Notes: generated from the sequence alone by a model not told the origin. A stretch of DNA of 64,000 nt from Mucilaginibacter paludis DSM 18603 (GCF_000166195.2 NZ_CM001403.1:1426001-1490000); one strand, 5' to 3'; numbered from the stretch's first letter, positions 39,338 through 49,955 are shown. Numbers and translations: made by a program.

Positions 39338-40576
39338 ATGTCTGTACAGATGAATTATAAAGAAAATATCGCGGTTGCCTTGCAGTCAATAGGCGGTAAC
39401 AGGCTGCGGACATCGTTAACGTCTTTGATCATCGCGATAGGCATCATGGCATTGGTTGGTATTTTAACTGCCATAGAGGGCATTAAGCAATATACAAACG
39501 ACGCGTTTTCGAGTATGGGGGCTAACTCGTTTACCATACGTAACCGGGGAGGCGGAATCAGGTTTGGCGGGGGCCGTGGAAAAACCTATCCGGCCATCAG
39601 GTATGAAGATGCCGTACACTTTAAAAAGACCTTCAGCGTACCGTCAATCATTTCCATAAACACCTATGCATCTTACGCAGCTACAGCCAAATATATTGAT
39701 CTTAAAACCAATCCTAATATTTCAGTTTTAGGAGCGGATGATAATTATTTAACAACAGGCGGCTATAAGCTGGCCGCAGGCAGAAATTTCTCTCCCGCAG
39801 AACTGGAACATGGCGCCAACGTGGTTATTATTGGCGACGAGATTAAAACCAAACTTTTTAAAAACGAGGATCCAATTAATAAAACCCTTACCATTGGTGC
39901 AAACAAATTTAAGATTATCGGTTTAACAGCCTCAAAAGGGTCAAGCGCGGGCTTTGGCGGCGATAAAGTTTGCATCATCCCCGTATTTAAGGCTAAGCAA
40001 ATTACCACTAACCCAAACCCGTCGTTTACCATCGGTGTGATGGTGAGCAATGCATCGGCATTGGAAGCTACAACCGGCGAGGCTACTTCCCTTTTTAGAA
40101 ATATACGCAGGCTGCCCATCAGCCGCGAAGATAATTTTGAGATTACGCGGAGCGACTCTATACAGCAACAGTTATCGGGACAACTGGCGGGTATAACCGC
40201 TGCCGGGTTGGCCGTTGGCCTGATCACATTGATTGGCGCCTCTATTGGTTTGATGAATATTATGCTGGTATCGGTAACGGAACGTACACGTGAAATAGGC
40301 ATCCGTAAAGCAATTGGCGCTACCCCTTCGGTTATCCGGAAACAATTTTTAATTGAATCGATTGTGATTTGCCTGATAGGCGGTATAGGCGGCATTATTT
40401 TAGGAATGGCCATTGGCAACATGATAGCGATACAAATCAGCGGTACCTTTGTGGTGCCATGGTTGTGGCTGGCCTTGGCTATTGTATTATGCTCTGGTAT
40501 AGGGCTAATGTCAGGGTTTTACCCGGCCAGCAAGGCTTCTAAACTTGATCCGGTGGAGGCGCTGAGGTATGAGTAA
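39338..40576 (+). CDS. MacB-like ABC transporter permease
   Basis: The 412-residue protein has the MacB/FtsX layout: helix 1 (about 24-46), a periplasmic MacB domain (about 50-280), and three C-terminal helices ending in the conserved GFYPASKASKLDPVEALRYE. It moves lipoprotein- or peptide-like substrates with an ATPase. No ATPase or adaptor gene adjoins it, so it works with parts encoded elsewhere. Confidence 0.9.
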   Translation: MSVQMNYKENIAVALQSIGGNRLRTSLTSLIIAIGIMALVGILTAIEGIKQYTNDAFSSMGANSFTIRNRGGGIRFGGGRGKTYPAIRYEDAVHFKKTFSVPSIISINTYASYAATAKYIDLKTNPNISVLGADDNYLTTGGYKLAAGRNFSPAELEHGANVVIIGDEIKTKLFKNEDPINKTLTIGANKFKIIGLTASKGSSAGFGGDKVCIIPVFKAKQITTNPNPSFTIGVMVSNASALEATTGEATSLFRNIRRLPISREDNFEITRSDSIQQQLSGQLAGITAAGLAVGLITLIGASIGLMNIMLVSVTERTREIGIRKAIGATPSVIRKQFLIESIVICLIGGIGGIILGMAIGNMIAIQISGTFVVPWLWLALAIVLCSGIGLMSGFYPASKASKLDPVEALRYE

Positions 40577-40647
40577 TTTTTGATTGTCAACCAAGTTTGA
40601 TATATCTGCCTTAATTAATCTCAGCATTAAAACGGCATAACAACCCA

Positions 40648-40685
40648 TAAAAAATGGATGAGCAGAATTTATTCTACCCATCCAT
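40648..40685 (-). terminator. Terminator of the nucleotide-sugar operon
   Basis: On the minus strand ATGGATGGGTAGAA pairs with TTCTGCTCATCCAT (14 bp, two G-U pairs) and is followed by TTTTTT. It is placed 35 bases after the rfbB stop. Confidence 0.88.
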
Positions 40686-40720
40686 CCTTATCCCCGTAGG
40701 GTATAAAAATCATCAAATAC

Positions 40721-41773
40721 TTATCTTGCAGAATATTGTTCCTGGTAGTACTGCTTGTAGTGGCCCGATGTTACATCATCCAGCCACGCCTGGTTGGCTA
40801 AGTACCAGTCAACTGTTTTTTCAAGACCTTGTTCAAACGTGATGCTCGGTGTCCAGCCTAATTCGTCCTTTAGTTTTGTGGCATCAATGGCGTAGCGTAA
40901 ATCGTGCCCGGCCCTGTCTGTTACAAAGGTGATCAGTTTTTCTGATTCGCCTTCTTCCCTACCCAGTTTTTTATCCAAAATACTGCATAACAAACGGATC
41001 AGATCAATATTTTTCCATTCGTTATGGCCGCCGATGTTATAGGTTTTCCCTGATTTTGCCTTGTGAAAAATCAGATCAATAGCGCGAGCATGGTCTTCCA
41101 CCCAAAGCCAATCGCGAATGTTTTCGCCTTTTCCATATACCGGGATAGGTTTATTTTGCTTGATGTTATGGATGGCAAGCGGGATTAACTTTTCTGGGAA
41201 ATGGAACGACCCATAATTATTGGAGCAATTTGACAGCACCACGTTCATGCCGTAGGTATCCTGGTAAGCACGCACAAAATGATCTGAACTGGCTTTTGAT
41301 GCCGAATAGGGCGAATGAGGATCATACGCGGTTTCTTCGGTAAACATACCTTCGTCGCCTAATGTTCCATATACCTCATCGGTTGATACATGATAAAAAC
41401 GGGTTTCATCATAACGGCCCTTCCAGTTTTCGCGTGCAGCATTCAGCAAGTTAACCGTGCCAATTACATTCGCCATCACAAATTCCAGCGGGTTGCTGAT
41501 TGAGCGGTCCACGTGTGATTCGGCGGCTAAGTGGATCACTGCGTCAGGTTGTTCTGTTTTAAAAAGTTCTTCAATAAAGGCTGCGTCAACAATATCGCCT
41601 TTAACAAACCTGTAATTTGGCAATTGATCAATATCACTCAGGTTAGCTAAATTACCGGCATAGGTTAATTTATCCAGGTTAATAATTTGATACTCCGGAT
41701 ACTGCGTAACAAAACGCCTTACAACATGCGAACCTATAAAACCGGCTCCACCGGTGATGATAATCTTTTTCAT
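40721..41773 (-). CDS. rfbB: dTDP-glucose 4,6-dehydratase
   Basis: RfbB turns dTDP-glucose into dTDP-4-keto-6-deoxyglucose for deoxysugar synthesis. The 350-residue extended SDR has GGAGFIGSH (8-16), the catalytic TDEVYG (Thr131-Asp132-Glu133) and YSASK (Tyr156, Lys160). It is the last gene of the operon ugd-uxs-galE-rfbB, 11 bases after galE. Confidence 0.94.
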   Translation of the reverse strand: MKKIIITGGAGFIGSHVVRRFVTQYPEYQIINLDKLTYAGNLANLSDIDQLPNYRFVKGDIVDAAFIEELFKTEQPDAVIHLAAESHVDRSISNPLEFVMANVIGTVNLLNAARENWKGRYDETRFYHVSTDEVYGTLGDEGMFTEETAYDPHSPYSASKASSDHFVRAYQDTYGMNVVLSNCSNNYGSFHFPEKLIPLAIHNIKQNKPIPVYGKGENIRDWLWVEDHARAIDLIFHKAKSGKTYNIGGHNEWKNIDLIRLLCSILDKKLGREEGESEKLITFVTDRAGHDLRYAIDATKLKDELGWTPSITFEQGLEKTVDWYLANQAWLDDVTSGHYKQYYQEQYSAR

Positions 41774-41784
41774 TTAGCTATTCA

Positions 41785-42810
41785 TTAAAACGGGCTTTGG
41801 GATAAATACTTCTCCCAATTCCAGGCAGAAGACATCATCGCCTCTACGCCCAGTTCAGCCTGCCAATTTAATACTTTTTTTGATTTAGTTACATCACCCC
41901 AAACCTTTTCAACATCGCCGGGACGGCGCGGGCCTATCTGATAGGTTAATTTTTCGCCTGTAGATTCCTCAAAGGCCTTGATAACCTGCAATACAGATGT
42001 TCCGTTACCAGTGCCAAGGTTAAACATATCATAACCGGTAGCATAACCAGCACCTTCCATCAGTTTCAAAGCTGCAACATGTGCCTTGCCCAAGTCAACT
42101 ACATGAATATAATCGCGGATGCAGCTGCCATCAGGCGTATCATAATCGTTGCCATAAACAGTAATAGCTCCTCTTTTACCGATGGCCGATTGTGTGATAA
42201 AAGGTACCAGGTTTTGAGGCACACCGATAGGAAGCTCACCTATCAATGCCGAATCGTGAGCACCTACCGGATTAAAATACCGCAGGGCTATCACTTTATA
42301 ATTGCTTCCGGCATTAACCATATCCTGCAAAATTTCTTCAGCAATCTGTTTGGTATTGCCGTATGGAGATTGTGCAGGCTTTACAGGTGCATCTTCGGTA
42401 ACAGGTAAAACATCAGGCTGCCCATAAACGGTGCAGCTTGAAGAAAACACCAGGTTTATGGCTTTGCCGTAGTATGCCTGCAATATGTTAATGAGAGAGT
42501 AAAAATTATTTTGATAATACTTTAAAGGCAAAGCCACTGATTCGCCTACGGCTTTGTAAGCTGCAAAGTGGATGATACCGGTAACATCAGGCTCCGTTAG
42601 CGCAAGGCTTTTAACCGCTTGTTCGTCACTCAGATCAAGTTCGTAAAAAACCGGGGTAAAACCGATAATATGCGTTATCTGATCCAAAATCTTGATGTTA
42701 GAGTTAGAAAGATTATCAACGATAACCGGCTCATAACCTGCATTTACCAATTCAACTACCGTGTGCGATCCGATGTAGCCTAAGCCACCGGTAACCAATA
42801 TTTTTGACAT
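41785..42810 (-). CDS. galE: UDP-glucose 4-epimerase
   Basis: GalE interconverts UDP-glucose and UDP-galactose. The 341-residue SDR has GGLGYIGSH (8-16), SSCTVYG and YGNTK (Tyr150, Lys154), and the C-terminal phrase RRPGDVEKVWGD of the family. The gap to uxs is three bases. Confidence 0.95.
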   Translation of the reverse strand: MSKILVTGGLGYIGSHTVVELVNAGYEPVIVDNLSNSNIKILDQITHIIGFTPVFYELDLSDEQAVKSLALTEPDVTGIIHFAAYKAVGESVALPLKYYQNNFYSLINILQAYYGKAINLVFSSSCTVYGQPDVLPVTEDAPVKPAQSPYGNTKQIAEEILQDMVNAGSNYKVIALRYFNPVGAHDSALIGELPIGVPQNLVPFITQSAIGKRGAITVYGNDYDTPDGSCIRDYIHVVDLGKAHVAALKLMEGAGYATGYDMFNLGTGNGTSVLQVIKAFEESTGEKLTYQIGPRRPGDVEKVWGDVTKSKKVLNWQAELGVEAMMSSAWNWEKYLSQSPF

Positions 42811-42813
42811 CTG

Positions 42814-43794
42814 TTATTTATTATAGTAAGTAAAGTCTTTATGCTGAATTTCTTTATCAGGAAGTGATTTGAAATATTCATAAGTAATTTTCAAACCTTC
42901 CTGGCGGGATACTTTGGGCTCCCACCCTAAAATAGCCTTTGCCTTAGTAATATCAGGGCGCCGTTGTTTAGGATCGTCTGTTGGCAGCGGGTGGCATACC
43001 AGTTCCTGATCGGTTCCGGTTAGCTTGATAATCTCTTCGCCAAACTCCCGGATGGTGATCTCATCGGGGTTACCGATATTCATGGGTTGCACATAATCGC
43101 TAAACAGCAACCGGTATATGCCCTCAACCAAATCATCTACATAACAAAACGCACGCGTTTGCGATCCGTCACCAAATACAGTTAGCGGCTCACCGCGCAA
43201 TGCCTGGCCAATAAATGCAGGCAATACACGCCCATCATTAAGGCGCATCCTTGGGCCGTATGTATTAAATATCCTCACAATGCGGGTTTCTACACCATGA
43301 AAGGTGTGGTAAGCCATCGTGATGGCCTCCTGGAAACGTTTGGCTTCATCATATACTCCCCTTGGCCCTACGGGGTTTACATTGCCCCAGTATTCTTCTG
43401 GTTGTGGGTTTACGCTCGGGTCGCCGTATACTTCTGATGTAGATGCAATCAACATACGGGCGCCCTTCGCCTTAGCCAAGCCAAGCAAATTATGAGTTCC
43501 TAACGAACCCACTTTCAGCGTTTGGATCGGAATTTTTAAATAATCTATCGGGCTTGCTGGAGAAGCAAAGTGCAGGATATAATGCAAATCTCCGGATACA
43601 TGTACAAATTTGGATACATCATGGTTATAAAACTCAAAATTTTCGAGCTTAAACAAATGCTCTATATTTCTCAGGTCACCGGTGATCAGGTTGTCCATTC
43701 CAATCACGTGGAAATCTTCTTTAATAAACCTGTCGCACAGGTGTGATCCTAAGAACCCTGCCGCTCCGGTGATGAGTATTCGCTTTCTTTCCAT
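42814..43794 (-). CDS. uxs: UDP-glucuronate decarboxylase (UDP-xylose synthase)
   Basis: The enzyme removes the carboxyl group of UDP-glucuronate to give UDP-xylose. The 326-residue SDR has [10 protein letters not shown] (10-19), [14 protein letters not shown] (Tyr148, Lys152) and the UXS-typical RRPDITKAK. It is the direct user of the product of ugd, which stands upstream. Confidence 0.9.
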   Translation of the reverse strand: MERKRILITGAAGFLGSHLCDRFIKEDFHVIGMDNLITGDLRNIEHLFKLENFEFYNHDVSKFVHVSGDLHYILHFASPASPIDYLKIPIQTLKVGSLGTHNLLGLAKAKGARMLIASTSEVYGDPSVNPQPEEYWGNVNPVGPRGVYDEAKRFQEAITMAYHTFHGVETRIVRIFNTYGPRMRLNDGRVLPAFIGQALRGEPLTVFGDGSQTRAFCYVDDLVEGIYRLLFSDYVQPMNIGNPDEITIREFGEEIIKLTGTDQELVCHPLPTDDPKQRRPDITKAKAILGWEPKVSRQEGLKITYEYFKSLPDKEIQHKDFTYYNK

Positions 43795-43886
43795 GTATTA
43801 TATTTATGAGGGGATGACTTTTTTAAAATTAGCTTTACTAATATTTGCTACCACTAAATTACAATTTTCTGTTGGCTTTGCCTTTC

Positions 43887-45233
43887 TTAACTTCCAGATG
43901 CAACATTTTCGTCTGCACCTTCCTTAGTGACAATTTTTCTGCCGATACTGTTATAATAAAAACCGCAATCAAGCATTTTTTGCAGATCGTAAAGGTTACG
44001 TCCGTCAAAAATCACTTTGTTTTTTAATAATTTGGCTACCTGATCAAAATCCGGGTTACGGAATAACGACCACTCTGTAACAATTAGTAAAGCATCCGCA
44101 TTATGTAAAGCACTATAAGGATCTGCCGCATAGCTTATTTTTGTACCTATCATTTTGCGTACATTATCCATGCCTTCCGGGTCAAAAGCGGTAACCGTTG
44201 CTCCCGCGTTAATCAATTCGTCAATAATGTATAAAGCCGGTGCCTCGCGCACGTCGTCAGTTTCCGGCTTAAAGGCTAAGCCCCATAGTGCAAATTTCTT
44301 TCCTGCAAGTTCCCCATCAAAATATTTCTTCACTTTCTCAAAAAGTATTTTCTTCTGGGTTTCGTTTACCTCGATAACCGAGTTGAGGATCTTAAAATTA
44401 TATTGATTTTCGTCGGCAGATTTAACCAGGGCCTGCACATCTTTAGGGAAACAACTGCCACCGTAACCTACACCGGGGAACAAAAACCTGCGACCAATAC
44501 GCTCGTCGGACCCGATACCCTTTCTTACCATGTCAACATCCGCACCTACCAGTTCGCACAGATTAGCAACCTCGTTCATAAAGGTAATTTTGGTAGCAAG
44601 GAATGAATTAGCGGCATATTTGGTTAACTCGGATGATCTCTCATCCATAAAGATCACAGGGTTACCCTGGCGCACATAAGGCGCATACAGCTCGCCCATT
44701 ATTTTGCGGGCTCTTTCACTTGTTGTGCCAATTACCACACGGTCAGGTTTCATAAAATCTTCCACCGCTACACCTTCCCTCAAAAATTCGGGGTTAGATA
44801 CCACGTCGAAGGGTACCTTTGTTTGGCTATCCATAGCAGCCCTTACCTTATCCGCTGTACCTACCGGCACTGTTGATTTGGTTACAACAACTTTATAATC
44901 TTTAATTAGCTTGCCTATATCTTTAGCTGCACCTAATACATAACTCAGGTCGGCAGAACCATCTCCACCCGGAGGGGTAGGTAAAGCCAAAAAGATGATC
45001 TGCGCTTCTTCGATTGCTTCGCCCAGGTTTGTTGTAAAATGCAACCTGCCCTGTCCAATGTTACGATGAAACAAAATATCAAGGCCAGGTTCATAGATCG
45101 GCAATTTGCCGTCTTGCATCATCTTTACTTTTTCAGCATTAATGTCAACGCATATTACCTGGTTGCCGGTTTCCGCTAAACATGTACCTGTTACAAGGCC
45201 TACATAACCTGTGCCTACTACTGCTATTTTCAT
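43887..45233 (-). CDS. ugd: UDP-glucose 6-dehydrogenase
   Basis: Ugd oxidises UDP-glucose twice to UDP-glucuronate with NAD. The 448-residue enzyme has GTGYVGLVTGTCLAE (7-21) and the catalytic Cys261 in GVGYGGSCFPKD. It heads the operon and faces away from waaA, leaving about 70 bases for both promoters. Confidence 0.96.
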   Translation of the reverse strand: MKIAVVGTGYVGLVTGTCLAETGNQVICVDINAEKVKMMQDGKLPIYEPGLDILFHRNIGQGRLHFTTNLGEAIEEAQIIFLALPTPPGGDGSADLSYVLGAAKDIGKLIKDYKVVVTKSTVPVGTADKVRAAMDSQTKVPFDVVSNPEFLREGVAVEDFMKPDRVVIGTTSERARKIMGELYAPYVRQGNPVIFMDERSSELTKYAANSFLATKITFMNEVANLCELVGADVDMVRKGIGSDERIGRRFLFPGVGYGGSCFPKDVQALVKSADENQYNFKILNSVIEVNETQKKILFEKVKKYFDGELAGKKFALWGLAFKPETDDVREAPALYIIDELINAGATVTAFDPEGMDNVRKMIGTKISYAADPYSALHNADALLIVTEWSLFRNPDFDQVAKLLKNKVIFDGRNLYDLQKMLDCGFYYNSIGRKIVTKEGADENVASGS

Positions 45234-45305
45234 CGTTTTTTGTGGGTTTTAATATTTTTTAATGTTTACCTTCGACCAACGAAGATAATAATTCCGACCT
45301 TTAGT

Positions 45306-46544
45306 ATGTTATTAATTTACAATTTTTTTATCAAGCTTTATGCATTATTAGTATTTTTTGCTCAATTCTTTAACAAAAAGGCAAAATTATGGACCATTGG
45401 CCGAAAAAATAACAATATAGCCTATACTCCAAAAAGCGTTTGGTTTCATTTTGCATCCCTGGGCGAATTTGAACAAGGCAGGCCGGTTTTAGAACAAATA
45501 CGCTCATCTACAAACCTTCCCATCGTTATTACTTTTTTTTCACCTTCAGGATATGAGGTGCGAAAAAACACGCCTCTGGCAGACCAAATCTATTATCTTC
45601 CTTTGGATTCTGCAACAAACGCAATGCAATTTATTGAAAAAATAAACCCAGTTGTTGCAATATTCACCAAATACGAATATTGGTATCATTATTTTAACGA
45701 ACTGAACAAGCGCCAAATCCCGCTCTATGTAATCTCAGGAATATTCAGGCCCGGGCAAATATTCTTTAAATGGTACGGTGGCCTGCATCGTAAAATGCTA
45801 TCCTTTGTTACACATTTTTTTGTGCAGGATGAGGAATCAAAGGGTTTGTTGCAAAACATCGGCATCAATCATGTCACGGTAAGCGGCGATACACGGTTTG
45901 ACAGGGTTTGGGCCAACGCCAGCCAGCCCAAACACCTCCCGGTTATTGAACAGTTTAAAAACGGCAAACCTGTTTTTTTTGGCGGCAGTACCTGGCCCGA
46001 GGATGAACGATTAATAACGGCGCTGATACCGCTGTACCCTGATTGGAAATTCATCTTTGCACCGCATGAAATTAGCGAAGAAAAAATACTGAAATTAAAA
46101 AGCTCATTACCCCATGGCCAAACCATCCGCTTCTCTGAGATTAAAGATTTGGCTATGCCGCTAAATGATTTTAAAGTTCTGATCATCGATAACATCGGGA
46201 TGCTATCCTCACTTTATCAATATGGAGATATCGTTTTTATAGGTGGCGGGTTTGGGGTAGGTATTCATAATACGCTGGAAGCGGCTGCATTTGGGCTGCC
46301 GGTTATATTTGGCCCTAATTATCAAAAATTTCGCGAAGCCAGAGATATGGTAAGTATGCAATTAGGGTTTACAGTATCCAACGTTGACGACCTGAAATTA
46401 ATTGCCCATCAACTGATAAGCGATTTAAATTACAGGCAAAAAACCAGCGCCGCTATTAAGGCTTATGTTGCCAATAACACCGGAGCCACAGATACCATAT
46501 TAAAAACAACCCATTTAAAAGAGTTAATGCGAACCGAAAACTAA
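45306..46544 (+). CDS. waaA: Kdo transferase (3-deoxy-D-manno-octulosonate transferase)
   Basis: WaaA adds Kdo to the lipid A precursor. The 412-residue GT30 enzyme has an N-terminal membrane anchor (about 5-22) and the catalytic Glu54 in FASLGEFEQG, with the C-terminal GGGFGVGIHNTLEAAAFGLPVIFGP. I chose the ATG at 45306; a TTG at 45240 would add 22 hydrophobic residues without match. Its stop overlaps the convergent hemH stop by four bases. Confidence 0.94.
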   Translation: MLLIYNFFIKLYALLVFFAQFFNKKAKLWTIGRKNNNIAYTPKSVWFHFASLGEFEQGRPVLEQIRSSTNLPIVITFFSPSGYEVRKNTPLADQIYYLPLDSATNAMQFIEKINPVVAIFTKYEYWYHYFNELNKRQIPLYVISGIFRPGQIFFKWYGGLHRKMLSFVTHFFVQDEESKGLLQNIGINHVTVSGDTRFDRVWANASQPKHLPVIEQFKNGKPVFFGGSTWPEDERLITALIPLYPDWKFIFAPHEISEEKILKLKSSLPHGQTIRFSEIKDLAMPLNDFKVLIIDNIGMLSSLYQYGDIVFIGGGFGVGIHNTLEAAAFGLPVIFGPNYQKFREARDMVSMQLGFTVSNVDDLKLIAHQLISDLNYRQKTSAAIKAYVANNTGATDTILKTTHLKELMRTEN

Positions 46545-47560
46545 TTATTCAATACCATTTCTTTAAGCGCGCGGATCCATTTTGGCGAATCGTTCAGACT
46601 TTCTACCAGCTGCACATGCTCGCCCCCGGCGGCAATAAACTCTTCGTGATACTCAACACTTACTTCGTAAACGGTTTCCAGGCAATCGGCAACAAAGGCC
46701 GGGCAAAATACCAATAAGCGCTTTTTACCCTCGTTAGCGAGCTTTTTAATCACCTCGCTGGTATAGGGCTGTACCCATGGGTCGCTGCCTAAACGGGATT
46801 GAAAACAAATGGTATATCGATCTGCCGGAATATTCAATTTTTGAGCGATGAGCTGAGCAGTATGATGCGATTGGGCAGAGTAGCAAAGTTTGTTGGTATC
46901 GTTTAAAGTATCGCAACAGCCATTTACTTTAAGGCAGTACTGACCCGTATGGTCGCACTTAATTAGCTGGCGTTGTGGCAAACCGTGGAAACTGAATAAA
47001 ATATGATCGTAAGTTTCGGGCTGGTATTTTCGGCCATTGTCGGCAAAGGTTTCAATCATCAGCTCGTTATCATGGAAGGAGTTTATAAACGAAATATCGG
47101 GGATGGTTTGCCAATTGCCTACAATATCCATCACCTTCTCGTGCACGGAGCCGCTACTGGCCGATGCATATTGCGGAAACAATGCTATCACCAGGATACT
47201 TTGCACCAATGCTTCTTTCAACCTGTTTAATGCCGACTCGATAGAAGGGCTTTGGTAGCGCATAGCCAGTTCAACCTGGTATTCGTCGCCTAACTCATCC
47301 TTCAGCTGCTGGTGCTGCAAAATGCTATAGTGCAATAAAGGAGAACCCGTTTTATCATCCCATATATGTTGATATAATTTGGCCGATTTGGGGCTGCGGA
47401 AGGGTACAATAATCCCTTTAACCAAAAAAGTACGCAACACGGGGTTTACGTCAATCACCCTTGGGTCCATTAAAAACTCATCAAGATATTTACGCACATC
47501 GCTTACCGATGGGCTATCGGGCGTACCCAGGTTAATTAGTAAAACTCCTTTTTTGCTCAT
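46541..47560 (-). CDS. hemH: Ferrochelatase
   Basis: HemH inserts iron into protoporphyrin. The 339-residue protein has the catalytic His192 in FSFHGLPQR and the family RYQSPSIESAL. A TATCTTTG box (47615-47622, minus) may be its -7 element. It ends the minus-strand run that holds the carotenoid genes. Confidence 0.95.
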   Translation of the reverse strand: MSKKGVLLINLGTPDSPSVSDVRKYLDEFLMDPRVIDVNPVLRTFLVKGIIVPFRSPKSAKLYQHIWDDKTGSPLLHYSILQHQQLKDELGDEYQVELAMRYQSPSIESALNRLKEALVQSILVIALFPQYASASSGSVHEKVMDIVGNWQTIPDISFINSFHDNELMIETFADNGRKYQPETYDHILFSFHGLPQRQLIKCDHTGQYCLKVNGCCDTLNDTNKLCYSAQSHHTAQLIAQKLNIPADRYTICFQSRLGSDPWVQPYTSEVIKKLANEGKKRLLVFCPAFVADCLETVYEVSVEYHEEFIAAGGEHVQLVESLNDSPKWIRALKEMVLNN

Positions 47561-47686
47561 ATTCAGTTTACAAACGGCTTTATCTGCTCAAATAGATAAC
47601 CGCACTTGCGGTCGCAAAGATAATATGGAAGTTTGGGCTAACTAAATTTAAAATGTCAGCAGGGTGTTATTTGTAATCATTCAAAC

Positions 47687-48358
47687 TTATTTCATTTTCC
47701 ATAACAACCACCAGGGTGTCCCGGGCGAATTATGGTGTTCATAGTGGTAGCCAAAAAAGTAGCACGAAATAAAAGCCAGGAAATGATTTTTAGCTAAGCT
47801 GCGCGATTGATGTTTATTATCATGTTCGCCTTTGTGAGGCAAATATGTGCCGAAGTAAAACAATTGCAGTGTACTTAACAACGAGGGCAATACCCAGAAT
47901 AAAAGAAGATTGACCTGCGGTATCCAAATTTTCAATACATTAAAAACAAGGGCCATAACCACAATTTGCCAGATAGACAAATAGTTACGGATAAAAGTAT
48001 AATACCATGCCAGGAAGCTTCCCAGGTGATAGTCGGGATCTTCATCTGTATGTACGTGGCTATGATGCCGGTGATGTTTAGTATACAATTGCGGATACCA
48101 GAATGCGGCGTAAAAAAAAGTTGCCGTATAGCCTAAAGCATTGTTAATGGTTTTGTTTGATGAAATAGTTCCGTGCATAGCATCATGCGCGGTAATAAAC
48201 AAGCCAGTGTACAAATGCATTTGCACTAAAACAAAAAGATATAATAATGGATTTGCCCAGTTAACCTGCCAACGCATTAAGAATATGATGGCTGTTAACC
48301 AGCTGCCTAAAACTACCAGGGATATCAGTGTACCGGTATAAGGCGCGGGTTTGTGCAT
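47687..48358 (-). CDS. crtW: CrtW-type carotenoid 4-ketolase
   Basis: The 223-residue membrane di-iron enzyme has the His boxes HDAMH (58-62), HHRHHSHVH (95-103) and a C-terminal HYEHH, in the spacing of beta-carotene ketolases rather than of acyl-CoA desaturases. It adds the keto group to the carotenoid ring. Its place downstream of ispH and the cruF/cruG genes supports the call. Another fatty-acid desaturase or hydroxylase role is the main alternative. Confidence 0.82.
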   Translation of the reverse strand: MHKPAPYTGTLISLVVLGSWLTAIIFLMRWQVNWANPLLYLFVLVQMHLYTGLFITAHDAMHGTISSNKTINNALGYTATFFYAAFWYPQLYTKHHRHHSHVHTDEDPDYHLGSFLAWYYTFIRNYLSIWQIVVMALVFNVLKIWIPQVNLLLFWVLPSLLSTLQLFYFGTYLPHKGEHDNKHQSRSLAKNHFLAFISCYFFGYHYEHHNSPGTPWWLLWKMK

Positions 48359-48381
48359 ACTTAATTAACGCTCTGCGGGGA

Positions 48382-49233
48382 TCAATATTTCTCCAATTCA
48401 GTTTTAAATTCCTGCATCAGCCACATCGGGGTTGATGTTGCACCGGCTATGCCTATTTTATCGCCCGGCTGAAAGATAGACATATCCAATTCGTCTGTGG
48501 AGGAAATGAAATAAGTATTGGGGTTATACTTTTTACAAACCTCGTAAAGCACCTTTCCGTTTGACGATTTTTTGCCCGATACAAACAATATTTTATCAAA
48601 GTTGACTACAAACTTATGCAGATCTTTATCCCGGTTTGAAACCTGGCGGCAAATGGTATCGTTAGCCTTAACATCGTAACCACGATTAATCAACTCTTCC
48701 TTAATCTGGTAAAATTTGGCGGTGCTTTTGGTGGTTTGGCTGTAAAGTGTAAACCGCTCTGGCAGCTGCACATCATCCAGTTCGGCAATATCCTGAAAAA
48801 CAAGTGCATCTCCATTAGTCTGTCCTTGTAAACCTATTACTTCTGCATGCCCGTGCTTGCCAAAAATCACAATCTTTTCGTCGGCATCAAATGATGTTTT
48901 AATCCGGTTTTGTAGTTTTAATACTACCGGACATGAGGCATCTATCAGGGTAATATTATTCTCGAGGGCAGTTTTGTATGTTTCCGGCGCTTCACCATGT
49001 GCGCGTATCAGTACTTTTTCGTTAGCTAAACCGGCAAGTTCATCGTGTGATATAATACGTAAACCTTTAGCTTTTAAACGGTCAACCTCTTCGTCGTTAT
49101 GCACTATATCGCCCAGGCAATACAAATAGCCATCCTCGGCCAAAATTTCCTCGGCCATATCAATAGCGTAAACAACACCGAAGCAAAAGCCCGAATCCTG
49201 GTCAATAGTTACCTGTAACTGATGCGCTCCCAT
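48382..49233 (-). CDS. ispH: 4-hydroxy-3-methylbut-2-enyl diphosphate reductase
   Basis: IspH makes IPP and DMAPP in the last step of the MEP pathway. The 283-residue enzyme has the three cluster-binding Cys residues: Cys17 (GFCFGV), Cys101 (DASCPVV) and Cys195 (TICRQ). On the minus strand TAAATTTG (49238-49245) lies only five bases before the ATG, so, if used, the message would be leaderless or nearly so. It provides precursors for the carotenoid genes around it. Confidence 0.95.
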   Translation of the reverse strand: MGAHQLQVTIDQDSGFCFGVVYAIDMAEEILAEDGYLYCLGDIVHNDEEVDRLKAKGLRIISHDELAGLANEKVLIRAHGEAPETYKTALENNITLIDASCPVVLKLQNRIKTSFDADEKIVIFGKHGHAEVIGLQGQTNGDALVFQDIAELDDVQLPERFTLYSQTTKSTAKFYQIKEELINRGYDVKANDTICRQVSNRDKDLHKFVVNFDKILFVSGKKSSNGKVLYEVCKKYNPNTYFISSTDELDMSIFQPGDKIGIAGATSTPMWLMQEFKTELEKY

Positions 49234-49292
49234 ATTGCAAATTTATAGATAAAAGGTGAATAATGTATTATAGAAAATTGCCTTGCTCTGCG

Positions 49293-49955
49293 TTAAGCCC
49301 ATCGCATCAATATAAAAAAAACAAACTGCGTTAGCATTAACACGGCGGCTACCTGGCTTTGCTTTTTAAATTGAAATAGTTCAAATACGACCAACATAGC
49401 CAGGCTAACTAAAAACCAGTCAACATAATTTTTAAGCGGCGCCGTTAAATAGGAGCCCGCGCTTAGCCAGGCCCAATAATCAAACCTAACCGCTACAGGC
49501 TCAATAACCATATCAAGCAGAACCAGAACTGCGGCCCCCAATACCACTTTGATGAAGGGATTTTTAAACGGCGACCACTGTACTAAAACCCCTGCCGAAT
49601 AGACAAGCAAGAACCAGTTAACGCCTATCATCAACGGAATATCACTTAACTTGATACCAAGCGTTTTACCATAAACATATCGCCCAAAAATAACATGCTC
49701 ATGCACCCCTACCCACTCCACTAACAAGCCCAATACGAAAACAACAATGAAAAAAATTAAAAATTTAAAACTACGTGCCTCATGACTGTAAATAATCACC
49801 GCCAACATCAACAACAAATGGAATGGTACTATTTTTAAAAACAAAGGTTGCAGCGCCGGGATAAAAAAACCAATAAGGCCAACGATGTGGAATACCACAA
49901 TAATAAGGATGGCTATAGTAATTTTATTAAGTTTCAAACCTTTCTGCCTTTCCAC
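49293..49955 (-). CDS. cruF: Carotenoid 1',2'-hydratase (CruF family)
   Basis: The 220-residue protein with about seven membrane helices has the CruF phrases VEWVGVHEHVIFGRYVYGKTLG and DMVIEPVAVRFDYWAW. CruF adds water to the open end of a monocyclic or acyclic carotenoid, giving the tertiary hydroxyl that is later glycosylated. It overlaps the glycosyltransferase gene by 22 bases, a sign of coupling. Confidence 0.88.
   Translation of the reverse strand: MERQKGLKLNKITIAILIIVVFHIVGLIGFFIPALQPLFLKIVPFHLLLMLAVIIYSHEARSFKFLIFFIVVFVLGLLVEWVGVHEHVIFGRYVYGKTLGIKLSDIPLMIGVNWFLLVYSAGVLVQWSPFKNPFIKVVLGAAVLVLLDMVIEPVAVRFDYWAWLSAGSYLTAPLKNYVDWFLVSLAMLVVFELFQFKKQSQVAAVLMLTQFVFFILMRWA

Noticed and set aside
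39763..40422. 219-residue frame antisense to the MacB-like permease
   Set aside because: It is a shadow of a well-supported gene, without domain or start signal.
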